Shown here piece by piece: positions 27,151-34,593 of a DNA stretch of 64,000 nt. Source of the DNA: Cohnella kolymensis (lineage in GTDB: Bacteria; Bacillota; Bacilli; Paenibacillales; Paenibacillaceae); the NCBI RefSeq assembly GCF_000829465.1, contig NZ_JXAL01000021.1, positions 41,221 through 105,220 on the forward strand, written 5' to 3'. The position numbers and the translations under genes were made by a program. The first letter of the stretch is position 1, and each line of letters starts with the position of its first letter. Under the pieces are notes generated by a model that worked only from the letters and a program-made list of their open reading frames with translations, did no database searches and was not told the origin of the DNA.

Positions 27151-27849
27151 TTACATCGTCCCTCCGCCTCGGCGGACGTTAGCCGGGATCTTTTCCGGAC
27201 CTTGATTGATATATTCGTAAATAAATTTACCGGCTTTTTGCACGTCGAAGCTGTCAAGCTCCATCGTTTTCGTCCATGCCGTCAGCACGACATCTTTACC
27301 CTCGGGAACATTCTCATTCGGCACGGCCAGTACGCCCGCTCCCGCCTTTCGGAAATGGCTCAAATATTTAATGACATCCAGCTTACTCGACTCTAAGTCC
27401 GGACGATAGTGAATAATGATATCTCCATGCTCCAAATTATGAACCAGTGTTTCTAAGCCGGGTCTCTCCGTGTAATATCCGAATTTCAAATCATGTGGAC
27501 TGTGAATACCGGAGGTTGGGATCTTCATCTCATATTGAACGGGATCATCCGTATGACCGGCGCCATAGTTCTTATCATCCGTGACGTCGATGGTTACGTT
27601 ATAATTCAACGACTCGATATCATACTTATTCTCCGATAATTGAACGAAGAAGATAACAGCCAGCAATATGGCAACGACCATCAGAGTATGAGCGAGAAAG
27701 CGGAATGCGCCGCCCTTCTTTTTCAGTGCGGCCTTTTGCTCTTTTTTTAGACGGCTGGTATTTTCCTTGTTCAGCTTTGAAGCGTACCAATAGCCCAACA
27801 ATGACACAACAAATAAAACAACGCTGATGTATAGCAAGATATAAGCCAT
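27151..27849 (-). CDS. DUF3105 membrane protein
   Basis: This is a 232-residue protein with an N-terminal membrane helix (ILLYISVVLFVVSLLGYWY), a basic cytoplasmic loop, a second helix (LAHTLMVVAILLAVIFFVQL) and an extracellular domain. The domain carries the DUF3105 hallmark LVHNLEHGDIIIHY and histidines in SGIHSPHDL that could bind metal. The family's function is unknown. It stands alone between a PDZ relic and an NlpC/P60 gene, with its own terminator. Confidence 0.82.
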   Translation of the reverse strand: MAYILLYISVVLFVVSLLGYWYASKLNKENTSRLKKEQKAALKKKGGAFRFLAHTLMVVAILLAVIFFVQLSENKYDIESLNYNVTIDVTDDKNYGAGHTDDPVQYEMKIPTSGIHSPHDLKFGYYTERPGLETLVHNLEHGDIIIHYRPDLESSKLDVIKYLSHFRKAGAGVLAVPNENVPEGKDVVLTAWTKTMELDSFDVQKAGKFIYEYINQGPEKIPANVRRGGGTM

Positions 27850-28143
27850 ATAAAGATTAGTCCTCCTGACTTCGTATCAAACAATATTAAGCCAACCCGT
27901 TAGTTCTCATCGTCACTTGTTGCAGTGGGATTGTCAAGAAGATTACTGAAATTGGGGTAATCGGGCGGAAAACAAAATGACCGTGACTATGAGAAGAGGC
28001 GCGGTTTATTGTTAATTTTTTCTCATTCAATTTTCATATACCGGTATTTACCGCGTCCTTATAGGCTTTAATTTTTAAATGGTAAATATTGTCATGTTTA
28101 ATAATGGTATATTAGGGTTCAAGTTTTGGCTTATTAACAAAAG
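27850..28143. other. Intergenic region upstream of NlpC/P60 and DUF3105 genes
   Basis: This is 294 bp of AT-rich sequence between divergent genes. It must hold promoters for both. I see TATA-rich candidates near 28105-28112 but no clear -35/-10 pair, no conserved RNA and no ORF. Confidence 0.4.
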
Positions 28144-28767
28144 ATGGAGGGAATATCAATTTTACTGAGTACCAGACAAAGCATCCGTAAAGTCATCAGT
28201 TTAAGTCTATTCGCTTCTATATGTTGTACTGCTCTGTTCGGGCATGCGCAGGCAGTGAGCGCTGACGAACCGTTTACTTTTCCACCGGCAGTAACAGAGG
28301 AACAGTCTCCGGCTCCCGAACCTTTCGCCGAGCAGCCGAGTCCTTTTCAAGAAGAGATCGATCAAGAGCCAACGCCAACGCAAGCAGAGAAGATTATCAG
28401 CACGGGTACCCATTTTTTGGGAGTTAAATATCGTTTCGGGGCACCTTCGGGCATTACATATGCGTTCGATTGCTCCTCCTTTACTCAATATATTTTTAAA
28501 AAGAATGGAATTGTGTTGCCTCGGACGTCCAGTCAGCAATCTACTAAAGGCGTTAAGATAGCAAAAAAAGACTTGGCAATCGGTGACCTCGTTTTCTTCA
28601 AAGATCCAGGTCGCTCGGGCAAAATCGGGCATGTTGCCGTTTATGCGGGTAACAATAAGATTTTGCATACCGGCGGCAAGGGCGGCGTCAAGTTTTCCAC
28701 ATTGAGCTCTCCTTACTACACCAAACATTACGTCACGGCACGCCGTGTTGTGATATCGAACAGCTAA
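28144..28767 (+). CDS. Secreted NlpC/P60 peptidoglycan endopeptidase
   Basis: This is a cell-wall hydrolase. A signal peptide (VISLSLFASICCTALF...AQAVSA) and a Pro/Glu-rich linker precede an NlpC/P60 domain. The catalytic cysteine is in AFDCSSFTQYIF, the histidine in KIGHVAVYAG and the third residue is probably the histidine of KILHTGG. It should cleave D-Glu-DAP bonds in peptide stems. The start is uncertain: the only good ribosome-binding site (GGAGGG) lies just inside the ATG at 28144, so translation may start at a non-standard codon (ATT 28159 or CTG 28165). A strong terminator follows. Confidence 0.85.
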   Translation: MEGISILLSTRQSIRKVISLSLFASICCTALFGHAQAVSADEPFTFPPAVTEEQSPAPEPFAEQPSPFQEEIDQEPTPTQAEKIISTGTHFLGVKYRFGAPSGITYAFDCSSFTQYIFKKNGIVLPRTSSQQSTKGVKIAKKDLAIGDLVFFKDPGRSGKIGHVAVYAGNNKILHTGGKGGVKFSTLSSPYYTKHYVTARRVVISNS

Positions 28768-28770
28768 ATT

Positions 28771-28799
28771 AAAAAGGGACCGAATCCGGTCCCTTTTTT
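28771..28799. terminator. Bidirectional terminator
   Basis: AAAAAGGGACCG-AAT-CCGGTCCCTTTTTT forms a 7-bp GC stem with A and T runs on both sides. It serves the NlpC/P60 gene on plus and the 56-residue ORF on minus. Confidence 0.9.
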
Positions 28800-28809
28800 C
28801 ATTCTTATT

Positions 28810-28980
28810 TTAGTCACCGACTATAAAATGACCTTTGCTTTTTCGCGGCACCTTGCGCACAACATTCAAGTCGGAGCTTTCATTCACATGAATCTCAGCA
28901 GCATTGTCTTCCGACTTGTTCACCGGACCATGTTCAGGAAGATCTCCGTCGTTAGCGATAATATCTTTTGACTGTTTCAT
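28810..28980 (-). CDS. Small 56-residue protein downstream of a c-di-AMP riboswitch
   Basis: ATG at 28980 follows GAGGAGG by 7 nt and opens a 56-codon frame ending at the bidirectional terminator. The product starts MKQSKDIIANDGDLPEHG and ends RKVPRKSKGHFIVGD. It is highly charged, with no membrane segment or signal peptide: an acidic N-terminal half and a basic C-terminal part. I do not recognise a family. A ydaO-type riboswitch and its terminator lie directly upstream on the same strand and no other gene follows, so this ORF is the apparent riboswitch target. The excellent ribosome-binding site and terminator support a real gene. Confidence 0.7.
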   Translation of the reverse strand: MKQSKDIIANDGDLPEHGPVNKSEDNAAEIHVNESSDLNVVRKVPRKSKGHFIVGD

Positions 28981-29025
28981 GTGCCATCCTCCTCGATATC
29001 GTTACTCGGATCTGAAGGGCCTTCT

Positions 29026-29054
29026 GAAAACAGAAAAGACCCGCAAACGGGTCC
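29026..29054 (-). terminator. Riboswitch expression-platform terminator
   Basis: On the minus strand GACCCG-TTTG-CGGGTC is followed by TTTTCTGTTTT. It lies between the c-di-AMP aptamer and the small ORF, as expected for an intrinsic terminator controlled by the aptamer. Confidence 0.8.
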
Positions 29055-29089
29055 AAAGACAAGCAGATTCCAATTCCTCTGCCGGAACT

Positions 29090-29222
29090 TTATATGACCC
29101 ACCCAAAGCTGACGAGGTTAGCTGACGGACTCGGGATAGATGGTTCCCTACGGTCGATTAAGCGGACCGATTCGCCCCGGAAAAATGGTTCCCCCGCTTT
29201 CCGGCATCGCCGGAAACTAAGC
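29090..29222 (-). ncRNA. c-di-AMP riboswitch (ydaO-yuaA type)
   Basis: Read on the minus strand, the sequence contains, in order, the conserved blocks of the ydaO-yuaA aptamer: a TTTCCGGC hairpin, CGGGGGAACC, GGGGCGAATC, TAGGGAACC, and the near-invariant CCCGAGTCCGTCAGCTAACC followed by CTCGTCAGC. Known members bind cyclic di-AMP and switch off transcription of cell-wall hydrolase, potassium and osmolyte genes. A terminator and the 56-residue ORF follow. The nearby NlpC/P60 gene is a usual target elsewhere but is on the other strand here. Confidence 0.88.
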
Positions 29223-29420
29223 TGTGAGATATAGATGAAAAAAGGTAATAACAACGACTAACCGAGTAACTGAGTTAATGAAACTATAACAGACCTGATT
29301 GTCACTGACAACCGGGTTTCTATATATATTGTCTGTGAAAGTTTTATAATAAATGAAATTCTTTCTCAGGGGTATAATAAGGTTTTGCATATATTTAACG
29401 ACAGGAGACAATGAGCCGAA

Positions 29421-30167
29421 ATGATCACGATTAAAACGGAAGAGCAAATTTCTAAAATGCATAAAGCCGGACAAATCCTTGCGGCCTGCCACAGGCAGAT
29501 TGCCGGCATCATTCGTCCGGGAATTACAACATTGGAAATCGACCGCTTTGTGGAGCAGTTTCTGTCTGAACGCGATGCTTATCCCGAACAAAAAGGGTAT
29601 CAAGGCTATCCGTTTGCCACCTGCGCATCGGTAAATGATGTCATTTGTCACGGGTTTCCTAGTAAAGAGCCGTTGAAGGACGGAGACATCGTAACGATCG
29701 ATATGGTCGTGAATCTCGATGGATGGCTGGCCGATTCCGCCTGGTCGTATGCCGTCGGCAACGTGTCCGATGAAGCGGAAAAGCTTTTAGATACCACTAA
29801 GCAGTCGCTCTATATAGGGATACAGCAGGCAGTCATCGGCAACAGAATCGGAGACATTTCTCACGCCATCCAGACGTATGCCGAATCACATGGTTATTCC
29901 GTCGTCAGACAGTTCATCGGTCATGCGATCGGACAACACATGCATGAAGATCCTCAGGTTCCCCATTATGGCCCGCCGCACCGTGGACCCCGGCTTAAGG
30001 AGGGAATGGTGATCACTATTGAACCGATGCTGAATATAGGCACTTATCATTGTACAATCGATCCGGATGGCTGGACAGCCAGAACAGCCGACGGGAAATT
30101 ATCGGCACAATACGAGCACACGATTGCAATTACAAAGGACGGACCCCTCATTCTTACCGAACAATGA
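29421..30167 (+). CDS. map: Methionine aminopeptidase, type I
   Basis: This 248-residue metallopeptidase removes N-terminal methionine from nascent proteins. The five metal ligands are visible: the two aspartates in VTIDMVVNLDGWLADSAW, the histidine in FIGHAIGQHMHEDP, the glutamate in VITIEPML and the glutamate in AQYEHTIAIT. It is not in the usual ribosomal-protein/adk operon, so it is probably a second copy. ATG at 29421. A TATAAT box at about 29373 lies upstream. Confidence 0.93.
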   Translation: MITIKTEEQISKMHKAGQILAACHRQIAGIIRPGITTLEIDRFVEQFLSERDAYPEQKGYQGYPFATCASVNDVICHGFPSKEPLKDGDIVTIDMVVNLDGWLADSAWSYAVGNVSDEAEKLLDTTKQSLYIGIQQAVIGNRIGDISHAIQTYAESHGYSVVRQFIGHAIGQHMHEDPQVPHYGPPHRGPRLKEGMVITIEPMLNIGTYHCTIDPDGWTARTADGKLSAQYEHTIAITKDGPLILTEQ

Positions 30168-30274
30168 AAATAATGCGAAATATTCTTTTTATGACCGTTA
30201 ACATTGTGAGCTTGAGAAGCAATGTTATGATCTCCGAGAAAGCGATTTCATTCTTTCTCAGGGGGTTACATAAG

Positions 30275-31294
30275 ATGAAACATGTTTCACAGACAAAAAA
30301 GTTGTTGACCGTGCTGATGGGCGGCTGTTTAGTTTTGAGCTTGGCGGCATGCGGATCCAAAGGGGGGAATGCGGCCGATTCTTACCCGGATAAGTCTATC
30401 GTCATCACTGCACCGTCAGGTGCCGGCGGCGGCCTGGACTTGACGGCGCGAGCATTATCGAAGTCATTAGCGGAAACAAAGCTCGCTGCTCATACCATAA
30501 CCGTAGAGAACAAGCCGGGCGGCGGTCAAGCGGTGGGTTTGGCGGATTTTGTATCCCAAGATCCCAAAGATGCGTACCGGCTCTTTCTTCCTTCGGCGCC
30601 TCTGATCATTAACAATCTCAAGAAAGAAGGGAACAGCCCTCAATCCTTTAGAGACTTGACTCCTCTTGCGCAGCTGACGGAGGATTACGGCGCGATTGTT
30701 GTCCGCATCGATTCCAAATATAAAGATTTGCCCAGCTTGTTCGCAGATATGAAAGCGGATCCTCAAAGCATTATCCTTGCAGGAGGCTCAGCCCCGGGCT
30801 CCCAAGATCACCTGGTCGCAATGCTCCCGGCAGTAAAAGCAGGCGTGGATGCGAAGAGCATCAAATTCGTTTCCTATGATGGAGGCGGCGAAGCGATGAC
30901 CGCATTGCTCGGCGGTAACGCGGACGTTCTCGCGACCGATATATCCGGCACCAGCGAATATTTGAAGGCCGGCAAGGTAAGAGTGCTCGGCGTATCGTCT
31001 ACAGAACGTTTGTCCGGAGACTACAAGGATATCCCGACTTACAAAGAGCAGGGCATCGATGCGCAATTCACGATTTGGCGGGGCTTGTTCGGACCGAAGG
31101 AAATGCCTGATTATGCTGTAAAGTACTGGCAGGAGACATTGAAGAAGCTTTCCGAAAGCGAAGAATGGAAAAAATCCCTCGAAGCCAACGGCTGGGAGAA
31201 CGGTTTTAAATCTGGAGACGATTTTACTCACTTCTTGGAAGATCAGGAAAAGTTGATTCAAGAGATTCTTACTTCGCTTGGAATGGCCAAGTAA
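30275..31294 (+). CDS. TctC-type tricarboxylate-binding lipoprotein (orphan)
   Basis: This is a 339-residue Bug/TctC-family extracytoplasmic receptor. The signal peptide ends in lipobox LAAC, followed by the family signature YPDKSIVITAPSGAGGGLDLTARAL, ITVENKPGGG and LLGGNADVLATD. Normally it works with the membrane proteins TctA and TctB, but neither is present in this window. A CitA/DcuS-type sensor kinase and a methylcitrate operon lie 1-3 kb away, so it may deliver a tricarboxylate to the sensor or to a transporter elsewhere. The ATG at 30275 has GGGGG about 10 nt upstream. Confidence 0.88.
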   Translation: MKHVSQTKKLLTVLMGGCLVLSLAACGSKGGNAADSYPDKSIVITAPSGAGGGLDLTARALSKSLAETKLAAHTITVENKPGGGQAVGLADFVSQDPKDAYRLFLPSAPLIINNLKKEGNSPQSFRDLTPLAQLTEDYGAIVVRIDSKYKDLPSLFADMKADPQSIILAGGSAPGSQDHLVAMLPAVKAGVDAKSIKFVSYDGGGEAMTALLGGNADVLATDISGTSEYLKAGKVRVLGVSSTERLSGDYKDIPTYKEQGIDAQFTIWRGLFGPKEMPDYAVKYWQETLKKLSESEEWKKSLEANGWENGFKSGDDFTHFLEDQEKLIQEILTSLGMAK

Positions 31295-31313
31295 TCGATT
31301 AGGAGCACTCCTT

Positions 31314-32090
31314 ATGGCAGATCAGGACATCAAAAAGAAGGTAAAAGAGCAATTCGGAAAAAATGCGGAGAAGTATGTTGCCAGCGTCTCTCACGCCAAT
31401 GCTTCGGACCTTGCGGCGCTTGTCGAATGGCTGAAGCCTGAACAGAGCTGGTCGGTGCTTGATGTGGCCACCGGAGGCGGACATGTCAGCAAAGCGTTGT
31501 CGCCTCATGTCAGCCATGTCACCTCCACGGATCTGACACTGCAAATGTTGTCGGCCGCACGAAAGCATGTCTCGGAAAGCTGCAGCAACGTATCGTACGT
31601 CGTTGCCGATGCCGAAGCTCTGCCGTTCTTGAATGATACGTTCGATGCGGCGGCCTGCCGGATCGCGGCGCATCATTTTCCGAATCCCGCGCAGTTCGTA
31701 CATGAAGTAAGCCGAATTCTGAAGCCGGGCGGCAAGTTCCTATTGATCGATAATGTATCACCCGAAGATAAATCTCTAGACAGGTTCGTAAACACAATGG
31801 AAAAGCTGCGGGATGAAAGTCATGGCCGCTGTTACTCGGTGGAGGAATGGCAGCAATGGTTTGCACAAGAAGGCCTTGCCGTGCGGCACTCGGAGCTGCG
31901 CAAGAAGAAATTTGATTTTCCGGTCTGGGTTAGGCGTACAGCTCAGTCTGAGGAACAAGTGATGTCGGTGGTCAACCACATTCTTTCCGCGGATGAACCG
32001 ACGGCCCGTTACTTCTCCGTTGAAAAAGATGCGGGGCAAATCGTTTCGATTCAAATCGACGAGTGGATGGTTATGGCGGAGAAAGTATAG
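31314..32090 (+). CDS. Class I SAM-dependent methyltransferase, UbiE-like
   Basis: This is a 258-residue methyltransferase. The SAM-binding motif I is VLDVATGGGHVSKAL, motif II region VVADAEALPF and motif III LKPGGKFLLIDN. The gene starts 20 bp after tctC behind AGGAGC and may be cotranscribed with it. The substrate is unknown; a small molecule or cofactor is likely. Confidence 0.88.
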   Translation: MADQDIKKKVKEQFGKNAEKYVASVSHANASDLAALVEWLKPEQSWSVLDVATGGGHVSKALSPHVSHVTSTDLTLQMLSAARKHVSESCSNVSYVVADAEALPFLNDTFDAAACRIAAHHFPNPAQFVHEVSRILKPGGKFLLIDNVSPEDKSLDRFVNTMEKLRDESHGRCYSVEEWQQWFAQEGLAVRHSELRKKKFDFPVWVRRTAQSEEQVMSVVNHILSADEPTARYFSVEKDAGQIVSIQIDEWMVMAEKV

Positions 32091-32097
32091 TAGAACA

Positions 32098-32144
32098 AAA
32101 TAACAACAGCAGCCGGACATCATGTCGGGCTGCTGTTGTTATTT
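32098..32144. terminator. Bidirectional terminator
   Basis: AATAACAACAGCAGCC pairs with GGCTGCTGTTGTTATT around a GACATCATGTC loop, between the convergent methyltransferase and response-regulator genes. Confidence 0.88.
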
Positions 32145-32847
32145 AATGTTGCTTGCGCTTGTAACGACGCTCAGGACGTCCGATGGAGCCGTAGATCATG
32201 TCTATTTCAAGTTCATTATTGGTGACCAAGTATTCCAGATATCTTCTTACAGTGGAATGGCTTGTACCTACCCGTTCAGCCAGCTCATCGGCATTAATGC
32301 TTGCCGATTCTTGAAGCAGCTTCTCTCTTACCAATCTTAGAGTGTGTTTATCGATACCTTTGGGCAGCATCTTTTTTGCCGCCGTCTCCGGCGCAGCAGC
32401 CTTGCGGTCGTTACGGAACAAAGAGTCCACTTCATGCTGTTCAACTACACGGTTCGTGCTCAGTTGCTGCCTTGCAGCCGCAAAGCGCTCAAGTACCGAT
32501 ATGAACTTTTCAACGATAATCGGTTTGATGGTGTAGCTGAATGCCCCGCCTCGTATCGCTTCGCTCACGGTCTCCGTATCATTGGCGGCCGTGATCATAA
32601 TGAAATCGATTCCCCTGTGCCGCCTCCGTATTTCCCAGAGCAGCTCGATGCCGTTCATGTCCGGCAGGTACACATCCAAGAGGATAAGATCGGGTGTAAA
32701 GACATTGAGCAATTCTAATGCTTGTTTTCCTGTCTGAGCCGACGCAACTACCCGATATCCGTCCACTTTGTGTATGAATTGCTCGTATATTTTAGCGGCC
32801 AATTCGTCGTCTTCTACAATCATGACGGTCAGAGGTTGTCGGTTCAT
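32143..32847 (-). CDS. CitB/DcuR-family response regulator
   Basis: This is a 234-residue regulator. The receiver domain has the acidic pair VEDDE, phospho-acceptor aspartate in LILLDVYLPDMNG, T/S in MITAAND and the lysine in YTIKPI. A C-terminal HTH follows (INADELAERVGTSHSTVRRYLEYL), as in DpiA/CitB/MalR-type regulators. Its start overlaps the kinase stop (ATGA). It probably activates carboxylate transport or methylcitrate-cycle genes. Confidence 0.9.
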   Translation of the reverse strand: MNRQPLTVMIVEDDELAAKIYEQFIHKVDGYRVVASAQTGKQALELLNVFTPDLILLDVYLPDMNGIELLWEIRRRHRGIDFIMITAANDTETVSEAIRGGAFSYTIKPIIVEKFISVLERFAAARQQLSTNRVVEQHEVDSLFRNDRKAAAPETAAKKMLPKGIDKHTLRLVREKLLQESASINADELAERVGTSHSTVRRYLEYLVTNNELEIDMIYGSIGRPERRYKRKQH

Positions 32848-34463
32848 CCCGTATATCTGCTCCTTTGTGCTGATTTTGGCACAACTACTGTAAATCTTGC
32901 ACCGCCCATCTCGCTTTGTGAGATTTGGATATTCCCTTGCAGCACATTCAATGAGCTTTGCACGATCGCCAGCCCGATACCCCGATTTTCCCCTTCTTTT
33001 GTGCTGAAGCCATCAATGAATATGACGGATTCTTTATCCTGGGGGACCCCTGGTCCATTATCGTCAATGTCGAAGATGAGGTCAGGTCCCAGATCCGTGA
33101 ACGAAACTTTCACCAAGCCGCCATCGCCTTGCTTTTCTCTCGATGCATCTATGGCATTATCAATGAGATTGCCGAGAACCGTCACGATCAGCTCGGTATC
33201 CATGCCCGCCGGAATTGCGGACAGATTGCTCTCCATATCAATAATTAATTGTGTTTTCCGCTCTTTCGCCCGATTTATTTTGCCGAGCAAACAAGCCGCA
33301 ATTAACGGATCTTTCACTGAGGAAATCAGAAAGGCAATAATATCTTGCCGTTCCTTGACTTCGCTTGAGATGATCTCCAACGCCTTATCATATTGATTCA
33401 AGCTTATTAATCCGTATATGGTATTCAATTTGTTCAGATATTCATGGTTTTGGGCTCTCATATGCTCCGAATAGGCTGTGATTTTGGTCACTTCATCGGT
33501 TAATTGTTCGATCTCGGACATTGTTCTGATTGTGATAACCATGCCGATCACCTTATCTTGATTCATAATCGGCGAAAGATCCATAACGTACATCTTATGC
33601 CCTACCGGAATGTTCTGATTGGACCTGCCCGTCTTCGTTCGAATGACTTCTTGCAGAATACTGCGGATCCTGTCATTGTTAATCGTCTTTCCGCTCTCTA
33701 CCTGCTGATCTTGAAGGATTTCGCGAGCACGTTTGTTCATGGAAATTACCCGGTTATGCAAATCGACCGCAACGATCGCATCGCGGATGGACTCTATCGT
33801 TGCTTCTTTCTCTTTGAAAAGAAATGCGATCTCCTCGGGTTCCAGCCCAAAGATCAGCTTTTTTACACGTCTTGCGATCAGCACGGCTCCGGCGCAGCCG
33901 AGGACAAACAGAAGCATGGACAATTTCATGACTTCCGATTTGTACTGGGCTATCCGCGCTTCGATGTCATTTAACAAAAATCCTACCGAGGAAACCCCGA
34001 CGATTTCTCCATTTTTATTGTAAATGGGTGTCTTCGCTTTCACTGCAGGACCCGATACGCCGACTCCTTCGTAGATCACGGAATCTTTGTGGGAAAATAC
34101 GGCATCGTTGCTGGTACCCATGGGTTTACCGATATTAGCAGTGTTGTGGTGCGAGTAACGAATCCCTTCCCTGTTCCCGATTACAACATAGCTTGCTCCC
34201 GTGATTTTGCGGATGTTCTCTGCAGCCGGTTGTATGGTCTCTGACGGATTTTCTTTTAGAAACCCCTCAATTATCGTCGGATCCTCGGCTGCCAGCTTGG
34301 CAACCGTCATGGCCTGCTGCCCCGCCGATTCTTTCATAATGTCCTGAATCATGCCGGTAAAGTGAGCGCTTACAAGCAAAATGCTAATAAACAGCATGAC
34401 TGTGATCAGCAAAATAATTTGTGCCAATAAGCTGATCCTAAAGCGCTTTAGGGGAAAAGTCAT
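32844..34463 (-). CDS. CitA/DcuS-family sensor histidine kinase
   Basis: This is a 539-residue membrane sensor. TM1 (LAQIILLITVMLFISILLVSA) is followed by an extracellular PAS/CACHE domain (~45-170, with ASYVVIGNREGIRYSHHN as in citrate/fumarate sensors), TM2 (LSMLLFVLGCAGAVLIA), a cytoplasmic PAS (~215-320), the SPOB_a dimerisation helix with phospho-histidine in AQNHEYLNKLNTIYGL, and HATPase_c (DNAIDAS, DIDDNGPGVP, GIGLAIVQ). Ligands of this class are di- or tricarboxylates. It lies downstream of the aconitase gene beyond a terminator. Confidence 0.9.
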   Translation of the reverse strand: MTFPLKRFRISLLAQIILLITVMLFISILLVSAHFTGMIQDIMKESAGQQAMTVAKLAAEDPTIIEGFLKENPSETIQPAAENIRKITGASYVVIGNREGIRYSHHNTANIGKPMGTSNDAVFSHKDSVIYEGVGVSGPAVKAKTPIYNKNGEIVGVSSVGFLLNDIEARIAQYKSEVMKLSMLLFVLGCAGAVLIARRVKKLIFGLEPEEIAFLFKEKEATIESIRDAIVAVDLHNRVISMNKRAREILQDQQVESGKTINNDRIRSILQEVIRTKTGRSNQNIPVGHKMYVMDLSPIMNQDKVIGMVITIRTMSEIEQLTDEVTKITAYSEHMRAQNHEYLNKLNTIYGLISLNQYDKALEIISSEVKERQDIIAFLISSVKDPLIAACLLGKINRAKERKTQLIIDMESNLSAIPAGMDTELIVTVLGNLIDNAIDASREKQGDGGLVKVSFTDLGPDLIFDIDDNGPGVPQDKESVIFIDGFSTKEGENRGIGLAIVQSSLNVLQGNIQISQSEMGGARFTVVVPKSAQRSRYTG

Positions 34464-34530
34464 TGATGCTCCGCCTTATGGTAATAGTATAGCTACTAGA
34501 ATAGCCCAGATTAGAAGCGGAGTAAATGAT

Positions 34531-34560
34531 AAAAGCCTAATCCTGACAGGATTAGACTTT
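34531..34560 (-). terminator. Terminator after the methylcitrate operon
   Basis: CTAATCCTG and CAGGATTAG form a 9-bp stem. On the minus strand it is followed by GCTTTTATC, just past the aconitase stop. Confidence 0.7.
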
Positions 34561-34593
34561 CGAATGTTGCTGCCTATGACTTGCCGATTCATT

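Noticed and set aside
29358..30264. Repeated 15-mer ATTCTTTCTCAGGGG upstream of map and tctC
   Set aside because: Two copies at different distances from the start codons; part of it is just ribosome-binding-like sequence, so a shared operator cannot be supported.
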